DNA from: Deltaproteobacteria bacterium | Lineage (GTDB): Bacteria; Desulfobacterota_B; Binatia; UBA9968 | NCBI GenBank assembly: GCA_005879255.1 | Contig: VBKY01000018.1 | Coordinates: 1-18,639, forward strand | DNA: 18,639 nucleotides | Direction of reading: 5' to 3' | Part shown: positions 1 through 7,099 of the stretch, piece after piece | Position numbering within the stretch: the first letter of the stretch is position 1 | Layout: each line of letters starts with the position of its first letter | Program-made: the position numbers and the translations under genes | The notes under the pieces: generated by a model | The model's input: only the letters and a program-made list of their open reading frames with translations | What the model was told of the DNA's origin: nothing | The model's database searches: none

Positions 1-810
1 AATACTTTCGCGCGGCGGCGCGTCCGGTGGGCTGGTGGGATCGTCAAAAGCGGTGTGAGCAGTCCAACGCGACCGGCCATCTTTGCTTGAGTCAAAAGTT
101 TTGAAAACCACCGCCTCGTTGCGCTGCATGTGCGGAAAGTAATACCAGCGATGCTGAGGATTGAAGCCGCAGTGATACACTTCACCGACGCGGTCCGGAT
201 AAACGCGCGAGCTGGGAAAAAGCTCGCGTGTGCCAATGCTCTTTGCATCGGCAATCGCCAATGGCTCTCGTTGGACCGCATGGCGAATGGGACGCCATAC
301 CTGAACGACAGCGAACCGGTGCTTGAGCAACTCTTCCGCCTCGTTGGGTAGCAAATCGCGCACGCGCTGCGGCCCGGACCATTCCGTGTAATCATTGTGC
401 GCGTTGCGCACCGGACCGCTGATTTGTTTCGCTTCGCGCATCGCGCTGTCCGCGGAACGGAGCGTGTGATCAAAGACCAGAACGCGCTTGGCGCCGGAAG
501 TTTCCTTTACGAGCTGCTCGATTTCAGGATAGTAAACCGAGCATACCTCGGTCTCGTCGTAGAAATCTTTAACTTTGGTTTCATGCCGAACCAAGATAAA
601 CCCCTCTCTCTCTAGCGAGAGTTTGTCGGCGACGGCCCGGCCATCATGTATCGCCATCTTATGTTCTTGGTACTTTCCCGTGCGCTTTTTGTCGGCTTCG
701 GCAGAGCTGATGCCGCCGTAGCTTGCCGGCTTCTCGCCCGTATCGACCGAATAGTTAAGGAAAGCTTCGAGGGCTGGCAAAGATTCTTCGATTCGCTCGG
801 GTCGTGACAT
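1..810 (-). CDS. CmcJ/NvfI-family Fe(II)/2-oxoglutarate-type oxygenase (C-terminus cut by window edge)
   Basis: The frame opens at an ATG at 810 and stays open for 270 codons to the left edge. It is preceded by a GGAG about 8 nt upstream. I recognise the family (7-alpha-cephem-methoxylase P8 chain-related, CmcJ/AsaB/NvfI type) from ALVRHET-like and HNDYT blocks, a YHCGFNPQHRWYYFP block near residues 212-226, and the C-terminal WTAHTAFDDP...PPRESI block. H138 and D140 in the HNDYT block and H252 are the likely iron ligands, by family analogy. Family proteins usually end shortly after the PRESI motif, so only a few residues should be missing. It is the last gene visible in a minus-strand operon, 43 bp after the cupin gene. 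CmcJ-type proteins hydroxylate or modify small metabolites. The substrate here is unknown. The family assignment is fairly sure; the exact reaction is not. Confidence 0.82.
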   Translation of the reverse strand, partial: MSRPERIEESLPALEAFLNYSVDTGEKPASYGGISSAEADKKRTGKYQEHKMAIHDGRAVADKLSLEREGFILVRHETKVKDFYDETEVCSVYYPEIEQLVKETSGAKRVLVFDHTLRSADSAMREAKQISGPVRNAHNDYTEWSGPQRVRDLLPNEAEELLKHRFAVVQVWRPIRHAVQREPLAIADAKSIGTRELFPSSRVYPDRVGEVYHCGFNPQHRWYYFPHMQRNEAVVFKTFDSSKDGRSRWTAHTAFDDPTSPPDAPPRESI

Positions 811-853
811 AGAAATTCTCCGTAGCTTTACTTAGCGCTTCTCGAATTAAACT

Positions 854-1495
854 TTACCTCTTCGGAAGCATTTCACAAGGCGTCTGTCGCGGTCCCAAGC
901 TCTCATAGTACGCGTTCTTCTCGGGGATGTAGCGGCCCTGGTTGAATTCGCCGCCCTTCTGACTGCGGATGATGACGGCTACGGTCCGTTGACCGACGGT
1001 AAGTTCCGTGTGAATCTCATAGGGTTTTACCAAGTCGATTTCCCCAGGACCAACGAGTACGTCGCTACTCTCGCGGATTTCCGCGTAGTCGGGTTTTGAG
1101 CGATCATCCAGGCGATCATAGCGCACGACCCGTTCACGACCGTCGAGCACACCGTAGAGTGTATAGATATGCGCGTGATCGTGAATTCGCGCGCGCTGAC
1201 CTTGGCGGGCTTCGCCTTTAGTAAGTCCGTTGATTGCAAAGCCATAATCCGGATCTTCGTAAAAAAGTAAATTTTCCGCGCGTCCGCCAGCGGGCACACA
1301 ATCGGGCCACTGTTTCGATGCTGCGATGATGTCCGGATCAGCGAGCAATTCCGCCAGAATCGGCCGCAAGGAATTCCAACGCTTGTCGAGGTCGGTTTCT
1401 TTAGCAAAAAGCGCGCGCGTCTTGCGGACGAAGCGCTCCATAGCATTCTCGCTTTGGGTTTGGGTCTCTGGCTGCGTCTCGGTGTGAGTTTCCAT
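854..1495 (-). CDS. Cysteine-dioxygenase-like cupin protein (COG5553 type)
   Basis: This 213-residue protein carries a cupin core with an H-D-H pair (H105, H107), followed by IYTLYGVLDGRERVVRYDR and a later H162 in EIHTE. These give the three-histidine metal site expected of cysteine-dioxygenase-like cupins (predicted metal-dependent enzymes of the double-stranded beta-helix superfamily). Such proteins are non-heme iron thiol dioxygenase relatives, probably cytoplasmic; the true substrate cannot be read from sequence. The start at 1495 has an excellent AAGGAGG upstream. The first ~17 residues are a Thr/Glu/Gln-rich low-complexity stretch, so the folded domain may effectively begin at the internal Met19. 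It lies 9 bp downstream of the amidohydrolase gene and 43 bp upstream of the CmcJ-like oxygenase, so the three are almost certainly co-transcribed. Confidence 0.82.
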   Translation of the reverse strand: METHTETQPETQTQSENAMERFVRKTRALFAKETDLDKRWNSLRPILAELLADPDIIAASKQWPDCVPAGGRAENLLFYEDPDYGFAINGLTKGEARQGQRARIHDHAHIYTLYGVLDGRERVVRYDRLDDRSKPDYAEIRESSDVLVGPGEIDLVKPYEIHTELTVGQRTVAVIIRSQKGGEFNQGRYIPEKNAYYESLGPRQTPCEMLPKR

Positions 1496-1504
1496 TATTC
1501 CTCC

Positions 1505-2683
1505 TTATTGGTGCAGTGGTTGCGCTATACTTTTATCGTTTTCGGATTTACTTTTATCCGACGCATCGGCGGCGCCGTAAAAACGCGCGCAATTGTCCCA
1601 GAGTATCTTACGCTTGTTATCATCGGACAAATTCAGTTTGAGGAAACTTTCCACCGCGTGGGGATATTTGGAATCGCCATGCGGATAGTCCGTGGAAAAT
1701 ACTAATTGATCGCAGCCGAATTCTTCGATCGTATAGCGCGCCGGTGCTTCATCGGGCTCGATGGAAATATAGCATTGGCGCTTGAAATAATCCCTCGGCG
1801 CCATCGTCAGGTCTTGCATAAAAATATCGCCTTCGCGCTCGTAGCCCTCATCTAGTCGCCACAGGAGCCAAGGAAGCCAGGAGCAGTTGGCTTCGAGAAA
1901 GGCGACTTTCATTTTCGGATGACGCTCGAGGATACCGCCGCCGAGAAAGCTGCCCAACCCAAGCATTTGTTCGAAGGGCTGGGCGTAGACGCGGCGCAAG
2001 CCGAAGTTGGGCTCAAAATTTTCCGCGCACTGGCGCGAGCGCGACGCCGAGGCTTCATGAAAGCCCAGCGGCAAGTTGAGCTCTTCGAGCAAGTTCCACA
2101 AAGGCTCGTAGTAGGGATCGTACCAATTTTTGCCGGTGACGATATTCGAGCGCAGGAACACCGAGCGGAAACCATATTGTTCCGCCACCCGGCGTGTTTC
2201 GCTCAGAGCGTCGTCGATGTCGTAGACCGAAATCATCCCGGCGCCGAGCAAGCGATTGGGATCGGCTTTGCAGAAGTCGTGCAGCCAGTCGTTGTAGGCG
2301 CGCGCCAACGCGGCGGCAAAGCGCGGGTCTTGATTTGGAAATGTGAGGATGCCCAAGCCGCGGGTCGGAAACAGCACCGCGGTGTCGATGCCTTCGGTGT
2401 CCATCGCTTCGAGCTGCACCTCGCCGGTCCAAGCACGCTCAGCGTGGTTTCGGTAAATTTCTTGGTTCTTGTTAAAGTTCCGGCCGCGATGGGGTGTGCC
2501 GCTGGTGCGCCGCGTGTCCTGCGGCACGTTCGGAAAAATTGTGCCGAGATCGCGCACGTTCTCCGAGATCCTGCCGCGCGGCGCTTGGGAGCGAAACTCG
2601 GAATCAATGTAACGCTCCCAGAGATCGGGCGGCTCCATGATATGCATGTCGCTGTCGAATACTTTAAATCCGTCTTTCGCCAT
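1505..2683 (-). CDS. Amidohydro_2-family metal-dependent hydrolase/decarboxylase (TIM barrel)
   Basis: This 392-residue protein begins with the typical VFDSDMHIMEPPDLW block (family consensus D-x-D-x-H-x-x-E-P-x-x-W) and ends with FSTDYPHGDSKYPHAVE and the helical tail DNKRKILWDNCARFYG, both hallmarks of PF04909/COG2159. Likely metal or catalytic residues are D12 and H14, H209 in GFHEAS, E264 in FLEANCSWLPW, and D332 in STDYPHGD. Relatives include ACMS decarboxylase, gamma-resorcylate decarboxylase and many uncharacterised hydrolases, so either hydrolysis or non-oxidative decarboxylation is possible. The start ATG at 2683 has AGGAG just upstream and a promoter-like TTGACA element further upstream. 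It is the first gene of the operon that continues with the cupin and the CmcJ-like oxygenase. The last ~20 residues are a polar, Ser/Lys-rich tail. Confidence 0.88.
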   Translation of the reverse strand: MAKDGFKVFDSDMHIMEPPDLWERYIDSEFRSQAPRGRISENVRDLGTIFPNVPQDTRRTSGTPHRGRNFNKNQEIYRNHAERAWTGEVQLEAMDTEGIDTAVLFPTRGLGILTFPNQDPRFAAALARAYNDWLHDFCKADPNRLLGAGMISVYDIDDALSETRRVAEQYGFRSVFLRSNIVTGKNWYDPYYEPLWNLLEELNLPLGFHEASASRSRQCAENFEPNFGLRRVYAQPFEQMLGLGSFLGGGILERHPKMKVAFLEANCSWLPWLLWRLDEGYEREGDIFMQDLTMAPRDYFKRQCYISIEPDEAPARYTIEEFGCDQLVFSTDYPHGDSKYPHAVESFLKLNLSDDNKRKILWDNCARFYGAADASDKSKSENDKSIAQPLHQ

Positions 2684-2706
2684 GACAACTCCTGATTATG
2701 ATGGGA

Positions 2707-2735
2707 GCGTAATGCCGCTGAAGGCAGGATGTCAA
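2707..2735 (-). promoter_or_regulatory. Putative sigma70-type promoter of the amidohydrolase operon
   Basis: On the minus strand a perfect TTGACA (2730-2735) is followed after 17 nt by TTACGC (2707-2712). The -10 box is weak against TATAAT. Transcription would start near 2700, giving a short leader that includes the AGGAG site before the ATG at 2683. The assignment is by pattern only. Confidence 0.45.
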
Positions 2736-2750
2736 GCCGATTCAGGCGAA

Positions 2751-2779
2751 TTGACAACTTGGTGCCTCCGGAATTAAAT
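2751..2779 (+). promoter_or_regulatory. Putative sigma70-type promoter of the GrdE/GrdB-like operon
   Basis: A perfect TTGACA -35 box (2751-2756) is separated by exactly 17 nt from TTAAAT (2774-2779), which matches TATAAT at most positions. It sits 35 nt before the ATG at 2814. It is arranged back to back with the minus-strand promoter, so the two -35 boxes are only 15 nt apart. A single regulator bound there could control both operons. Confidence 0.55.
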
Positions 2780-2813
2780 TCGGTGATCGAGCCGAATCGT
2801 CGCTGGCTTTCCT

Positions 2814-4088
2814 ATGCAACTTACACTTGCCGTCCACCCGATCACGGAAATTCGATTTGGCGAGAACACGCGACTGGATGGAACCGTTCTCGTAACCGCC
2901 AAAGACGAGTTGTGCCAGCTCGCCTCGCAAGTTCCCGGTATCGAGTCTGTCGATTTCGAGATCGTTCGTCCCGGCGAAAGTTGTCGAGCCGGTCCGATCT
3001 TCGACATCGTTGAGCCGCGCGCCAAGGCACCGGGTGGAAGTCCAGATTGGCCGGGTATTCTTGGCGCACCTCAGACTGCCGGCAGCGGCACGACCCACGT
3101 TCTCAATGGCGCAGCGGTGACCTTACTGCGAGAGGAATCGCCCAGCGAATCGCGCGGTGTGACAGGTTTTGTCTTGGAAATGAGCGGCGAGGCCGCATCA
3201 GCTTCGCATTACGCAAAGCTCACACACTTGATTATCATTCCACATAGCAAACCGGGCCTGCCCGTGCACGCGCAGCAAAAGGTTTATCGGCTGGCGCAAT
3301 TGCAAATTGCCGTACATTTGGCGCGCGCGGCGCTGGATGCAACGCCGGAGCGGACACAAAATTTCGATCTCTCCACGGCTGAAAACCGCACCGCATTGCC
3401 ACGTGTCGCCTACGTCGGGCAAATTTTTTCGCGGCAACGAAAGCCCGAAGCCGACGAACCGATACTCTATGGCACCGACACAGAAGGTATGCTGCCCACC
3501 TTGCTTCATCCCAACGAGTGGCTGGACGGTGCGCTCGTGCCTTCATACCACACGTCTCTCGGCGGAGCGGAGACTTACTTCTATCAAAATCACCCGGTCA
3601 TCGCTGAGCTGTACCGGAGTCATCAGGCGCGCGAGCTGAACTTTGCCGGCACCGTGGCGACGATTGCCTCGGCTGATAATTTGGATCGAGAACGCAATAC
3701 TCGTTTTGCCGCTCATCTCGTCAAGTGGGCGCTGAAGGCCGATGCTGCTGTGCTCACTAAGTTTGGCGGCGGCGTGCCGCACACGGATTTGTCGGAAACC
3801 GCGCGCTTGTTGGAATGCGAAGGTATTAAAACCGCCGTGCAAGTTACCGATCTCGCGCGCGATCGACGGGTCGAATCGGCGCTGCTGTTTAATTTTCCCG
3901 AGGTCAACGCTATTGTTTGCATCGGCGGGAACAGTACAAAATGGAAAGTCCCTCCGGTTGCGCGGGTGATCGCTGCGAACAGCGGCTTGACGGAAATGCT
4001 CGCCGGTCCATTCGAGATCGAATCGCTCAACGTGGTCGGCGTGGCCAATCAGCAGGGAGCATCGCGGCTCAGGTCGGTCATCTATTAG
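2814..4088 (+). CDS. GrdE-like protein (glycine/sarcosine/betaine reductase component B proprotein family), no pyruvoyl cysteine
   Basis: The 424 residues match the length and order of GrdE. The N-terminal domain (about 1-200) carries ITEIRFGENTRLDGTVL, the pattern of the Gly_reductase family. The C-terminal domain has the QNHPVIAELY...ELNFAGTVAT block, the DRERNTRF...ALKADAAVLTKFGGG block and a VCIGGNS block. Classical GrdE is a proprotein cleaved before a cysteine near residue 242, which becomes the pyruvoyl group that binds the amine substrate. Here cysteines occur only at 34, 57, 335 and 369. The stretch between DGALV and YQNHPVI contains Ser, Tyr, His and Thr but no Cys, so normal processing looks impossible. 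The start fits the family N-terminus, although no clear Shine-Dalgarno precedes it; the promoter-like element lies 35 nt upstream. It is paired with the downstream GrdB-like selenoprotein (116-bp gap). The family is sure; the reaction is unknown. Confidence 0.85.
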   Translation: MQLTLAVHPITEIRFGENTRLDGTVLVTAKDELCQLASQVPGIESVDFEIVRPGESCRAGPIFDIVEPRAKAPGGSPDWPGILGAPQTAGSGTTHVLNGAAVTLLREESPSESRGVTGFVLEMSGEAASASHYAKLTHLIIIPHSKPGLPVHAQQKVYRLAQLQIAVHLARAALDATPERTQNFDLSTAENRTALPRVAYVGQIFSRQRKPEADEPILYGTDTEGMLPTLLHPNEWLDGALVPSYHTSLGGAETYFYQNHPVIAELYRSHQARELNFAGTVATIASADNLDRERNTRFAAHLVKWALKADAAVLTKFGGGVPHTDLSETARLLECEGIKTAVQVTDLARDRRVESALLFNFPEVNAIVCIGGNSTKWKVPPVARVIAANSGLTEMLAGPFEIESLNVVGVANQQGASRLRSVIY

Positions 4089-4204
4089 CCGTGAGCGAAT
4101 TTAACTGCTTGAAACATCTTGAAGCTTGGTTCAAGCCGTCCAAATGGTTACATCGTTCGAACCGTTCAAGAGACTCGCGAGAGCAAACCCAGTGAGGAGC
4201 AATT

Positions 4205-5488
4205 ATGCGCGTCGTTCACTATCTGAATCAATTTTTCGGCGGACTTGGTGGCGAAGAGAAAGCAGGCACGCCATTAGAAAAGCATGAGGGCGCGGTTGGT
4301 CCGGGAAAGCTGCTCGAGCAATTCCTCGGTGACGGCGCACAGGTCGTCATGACGTTGGTGAGCGGCGATAACTATGCCGTGGAGAATCAGCAATCGATCA
4401 TCGCGGCGGTTTTAGAAAAAGTTCGTGAGGCCAACGCCGATTTGTTCGTGGCGGGTCCATGCTTTCAAGCAGGAAGATACGGCATGGCGGCTGGGGCCCT
4501 GTGCGCGGCGGTGCAGGCGAAACTCGGGATTCCCGTCATTACCGGCATGGCACAGGAAAATCCGGGCGCCGATCTCTATCGCGAGACTCTCTTCATCATT
4601 GATTCCGGTGATAACGCCGCGAAGATGCGCGATGTACTGACCCGGATGGCAACCCTCGCAAGAAAACTCCTCGCCAAGGAATCCGTTGGACTGCCGAAAG
4701 AAGAAGGTTATATTCCGCGCGGCCTGATTCGCGACCATTTCGTTGAGAAGACCGCGGCAGAGAGGCTCGTCGAAATGGTGTTGGCAAAGGTCAAGGACGA
4801 ACCTTTTGAATCGGAGATGATGCCGACCGCGTTCGCGCCAGTGACGATGCCCCCCGGCGTGAGGGATCTCAAGAAAGCAAAATTGATGCTGATTACAGAC
4901 GGTGGACTTGTGCCGAAGGGAAATCCTGACAAGATTCAAAGTTCGGCGGCGACACGCTGGGGCTCGTATAGTATCAAGGACTGCGCCGATCTCAGAGGCG
5001 AAGATTACGAGATTTCCCATGGCGGCTACGACCCGCAGTTTGTCCGGCAGGATCCCAACCGGCTCGTACCGCTCGACGTGATGCGCGAGCTGGAACAGGA
5101 AGGACTCATCGGCGAGCTGTATGATGAGTTTATTTCAACATCGGGACTGGCCAATCCGCTATCGAATACCCGCCGGATGGGACGGGAAATGGCCGAGAAG
5201 GCCAAACGGCTTGGTATCGACGCGATCATCCTCACTTCGACATGAGGGACCAGTACACGCAGCGGCGCTGCGATCACGACGGAACTCGAAAAGGCTGGTA
5301 TTCCGACGGTGCAAATCACCTCGGCTATACCTATCGCTGAGATGGTCGGCGCTAATCGCCTAGTGCTCGGCAATGGCATCGTGCATGTCGTGGGAGATGC
5401 CAAGGTCTCTGTTGATGAAGAAAAGGGGATTCGACGCCAGCTAGTGCAAAAGGCGTTGGAAGCGCTGCAGCGTGATCATAACGAGTAA
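4205..5488 (+). CDS. GrdB-like selenoprotein (glycine/sarcosine/betaine/D-proline reductase selenoprotein B family), Sec at in-frame TGA 5243-5245
   Basis: The start ATG at 4205 has GAGGAG upstream. The N-terminus (VVHYLNQFFGGLGGEEKA, then VGPGK, GDNYA, LFVAGPCFQAGRYGMA, GIPVITGMAQENPGAD) is unmistakably GrdB (PF07355). A plain translation stops after 346 residues at TGA 5243-5245, but the frame continues: TSTUGTSTRSG, then AAITTELEKAGIPTVQITSA and a further ~50 residues to TAA at 5486-5488. That gives 427 residues, the normal family length, with Sec at 347, the known GrdB Sec site. A hairpin of bacterial-SECIS type follows the TGA. In classical GrdB the motif as I recall it is U-x-x-C-x-x-C; here both Cys are Ser (S350, S353). 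GrdB catalyses reductive cleavage of the substrate together with GrdE and hands a carboxymethyl-Sec group to selenoprotein A. No GrdA, GrdC or GrdD is in view, so the role must differ or the partners lie elsewhere. An alternative is a nonsense mutation in a Cys homologue, which the conserved tail and hairpin make unlikely. Confidence 0.9.
5246..5272 (+). promoter_or_regulatory. Bacterial SECIS-type hairpin directing Sec at TGA 5243-5245
   Basis: Immediately 3' of the TGA lies a perfect 6-bp stem, CGCAGC (5258-5263) paired with GCTGCG (5267-5272), closed by a 3-nt GGC loop (5264-5266). The loop begins 18 nt after the TGA and has G at its first two positions. This fits the published bSECIS model, a short hairpin with a G at the start of a small loop roughly 16-37 nt downstream of UGA. 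It lies inside the coding region, as in other bacteria, and would bind SelB. No selA, selB, selC or selD gene is seen in the window, so these must be elsewhere in the genome. Confidence 0.78.
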
Positions 5489-5498
5489 CCTCTTCGGA

Positions 5499-5567
5499 CG
5501 GCAACGAAACAATCTGCCCAATCAGAGCGGCCAAATTCTCCACGAACTATCGAATTGCTCGTTGCCG
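5499..5567. repeat. 9-bp inverted repeat after the selenoprotein gene
   Basis: CGGCAACGA at 5499-5507 is perfectly complementary to TCGTTGCCG at 5559-5567, with 51 nt between. It begins 10 nt after the stop of the GrdB-like gene in a 212-bp gene-free gap (5489-5700). The span is too long for a standard intrinsic terminator and there is no U-tract directly after it, though a TTTTTT run occurs near 5610. It may be a transcript-end structure, a paired operator, or chance. I see no gene in the rest of the gap. Confidence 0.35.
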
Positions 5568-5700
5568 ACCATTTCGATCTTAGAACTCCAGGCCTTCGCT
5601 TTTCCCGTTACGTTTTTTCCGAAAAGAGTTAAAATACCGCTTGGAATCCAATCGCACTACCCGCGGGGCAGCGGCACCCAAGGACAAATCCAATCTCACG

Positions 5701-6801
5701 ATGAAACGACAATCAATCGGCCCGATAATCATTTCGCTGATTTTGTGCGGGTTGCTGGCGGATCACTTATTCTTTTACCAGTCGCCCTGGAGCGTGGCGG
5801 GTTTCTTGTCCAAAGTGTTGTCGATCTTTGGCGCGATTTTCGCGCCGGCATTTAACCCGGTTCTCTACGGCTGGCTCGATGAGATCACCGTACCCATTGT
5901 AATTATTGCGCTTATCGTCGTTTTGCTATTCTTGGCCGTCGCTCGCACGAAGCTGGCCATGAGTAAAGTGACGCCGAATGCGGATGCGGCGTTGGCCCGG
6001 CTGGCCAGAGGGGGACCGACATCGCCCAAGGCGGCGGCCGCGCCGGTACAGGCTTCGGTAGCGCCAAGCAAGCTTCGGCAATATGGTTTGATGAGAAAAC
6101 TTGCTCTGTTATTTGGCTCCGTGGGCGTTTTATTCGGCGCCATCGTATGCATCACAGTCTATAGTTTCTTGTGCCGCGCTATTGAGAAAGAAGTTAAAAG
6201 CCGTGCAGATGTTATGGCGATGCACATCAGTGAGATGGCAGCACGCCAGATAACGTCCGGCGATATTCAAGAGCTGGGCGTTCAGGTGGACAAGTACGCG
6301 GCGATCCGGGCGGTTGCATATGTTTATGTTGAGGACGAAGAAGGAAAAATCATAGCCAATACGCCGGGCGACTTACCGAGACATTTGAATCGGGACTTTC
6401 CCAAGTCGGCTGAACAGGCGCTCAGCGGAACGGATGTCCAATATCGCGGTTTGGGTGTATATGAGATCGCCAAGCAAATCGCCGGCGGTAAGGCAGGTTT
6501 CGTTCATTTTGGTATTTGGCACGCTGAGATCAAAGAGGCGGCCCGGCTCGCCGTTACCCCAATCGCGGGGTCGATTTTCGCTATCGTGCTCGGTGCGCTG
6601 GGAATATTCGTCTGGGTCACGTGGCAGGTCAATCGCCCCTTCTTCGAGCTAGTCGAGCATGCAGAGCGAATCAGTAAAGGTGACTTTGCTGTGACATTGA
6701 GGCTCAAACGGTCTGATGAAATCGGCGAAATCGCAAGGTCGGTCGAGCGTATGCGCTCAAGTCTCCGCGCCGTGGCAACGCGCCTGGAAAAGCGCCGCTG
6801 A
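5701..6801 (+). CDS. Membrane receptor: TM hairpin, periplasmic Cache-like domain, HAMP; no output domain
   Basis: I start the protein at ATG 5701 (366 residues) because it leads straight into a hydrophobic segment. A TTG at 5641 would add 20 polar residues and cannot be excluded. Hydrophobic segments lie at about 5-25, 62-82, 134-157 and 285-310. The second and third are joined by an Ala/Pro-rich cytoplasmic linker (about 85-130). Residues ~158-284 form a periplasmic sensor region with YVYVEDEEGKIIANTPG, typical of single Cache or PAS-like sensors. A HAMP domain (about 308-360, with RPFFELVEHAERISKGDF and DEIGEIARSVERM) closes the protein, which ends six residues later. There is no kinase, cyclase or methyl-accepting domain. 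It is a close architectural paralog of the next gene. It may signal through a separate partner protein. The ligand is unknown. Confidence 0.78.
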   Translation: MKRQSIGPIIISLILCGLLADHLFFYQSPWSVAGFLSKVLSIFGAIFAPAFNPVLYGWLDEITVPIVIIALIVVLLFLAVARTKLAMSKVTPNADAALARLARGGPTSPKAAAAPVQASVAPSKLRQYGLMRKLALLFGSVGVLFGAIVCITVYSFLCRAIEKEVKSRADVMAMHISEMAARQITSGDIQELGVQVDKYAAIRAVAYVYVEDEEGKIIANTPGDLPRHLNRDFPKSAEQALSGTDVQYRGLGVYEIAKQIAGGKAGFVHFGIWHAEIKEAARLAVTPIAGSIFAIVLGALGIFVWVTWQVNRPFFELVEHAERISKGDFAVTLRLKRSDEIGEIARSVERMRSSLRAVATRLEKRR

Positions 6802-6820
6802 CCAATCAGTCGGGGCGAGT

Positions 6821-6896
6821 GAACGCGCCATAGTCGCTAGCGTAAGGAACGAGGGGAGGTTTGGTGTCGCCCGTCACACGACACCTTCCCGCGTTC
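6821..6896. repeat. Nested inverted repeats between the two receptor paralogs
   Basis: The outer arms GAACGCG (6821-6827) and CGCGTTC (6890-6896) enclose an inner hairpin GGTGTCG (6863-6869) / CGACACC (6879-6885) with a 9-nt loop. The inner stem is partly extended by GGGA against TCCC. It lies in the 298-bp gene-free gap 6802-7099. There is no U-tract, so it is not a classical terminator. An operator or RNA structure separating expression of the paralogs is possible. I see no gene in this gap. Confidence 0.4.
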
Positions 6897-7099
6897 ATTC
6901 CGAGCATCCCGCCAGTCGTCGGTTGGTGACTGCGTTTGCCAATTTGGCTGGCGATTGAAACTTGTCGCCGGTTTTGGCAAGTATTTGTCATATTGGCAGC
7001 ATCAGGGATGATTGACGAGAGTCGACAGGGGTTGCTTCTGAACTTGAAATCCGCGACCCAAACGGACTTGGCAAGCGCCGAATTTTGGGAAACTGATCG

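Noticed and set aside
1919..2695. A 258-codon plus-strand open frame opposite the amidohydrolase
   Set aside because: The minus strand carries unmistakable Amidohydro_2 motifs, and the plus-strand product shows no family pattern and no good ribosome-binding site.
4412..5020. A 202-codon minus-strand open frame inside the GrdB-like gene
   Set aside because: It overlaps a strongly conserved GrdB coding region and has no recognisable domain.
5121..5363. A small plus-strand open frame overlapping the TGA of the GrdB-like gene
   Set aside because: It lies in a different frame from the conserved GrdB tail. The family residues after the TGA are in the GrdB frame, so Sec readthrough explains them and a frameshifted separate protein does not.
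5641..5700. TTG start that would add 20 residues to the first receptor
   Set aside because: The extension is polar and without a good ribosome-binding site, while the ATG at 5701 leads directly into the first membrane segment. It is kept only as an alternative.
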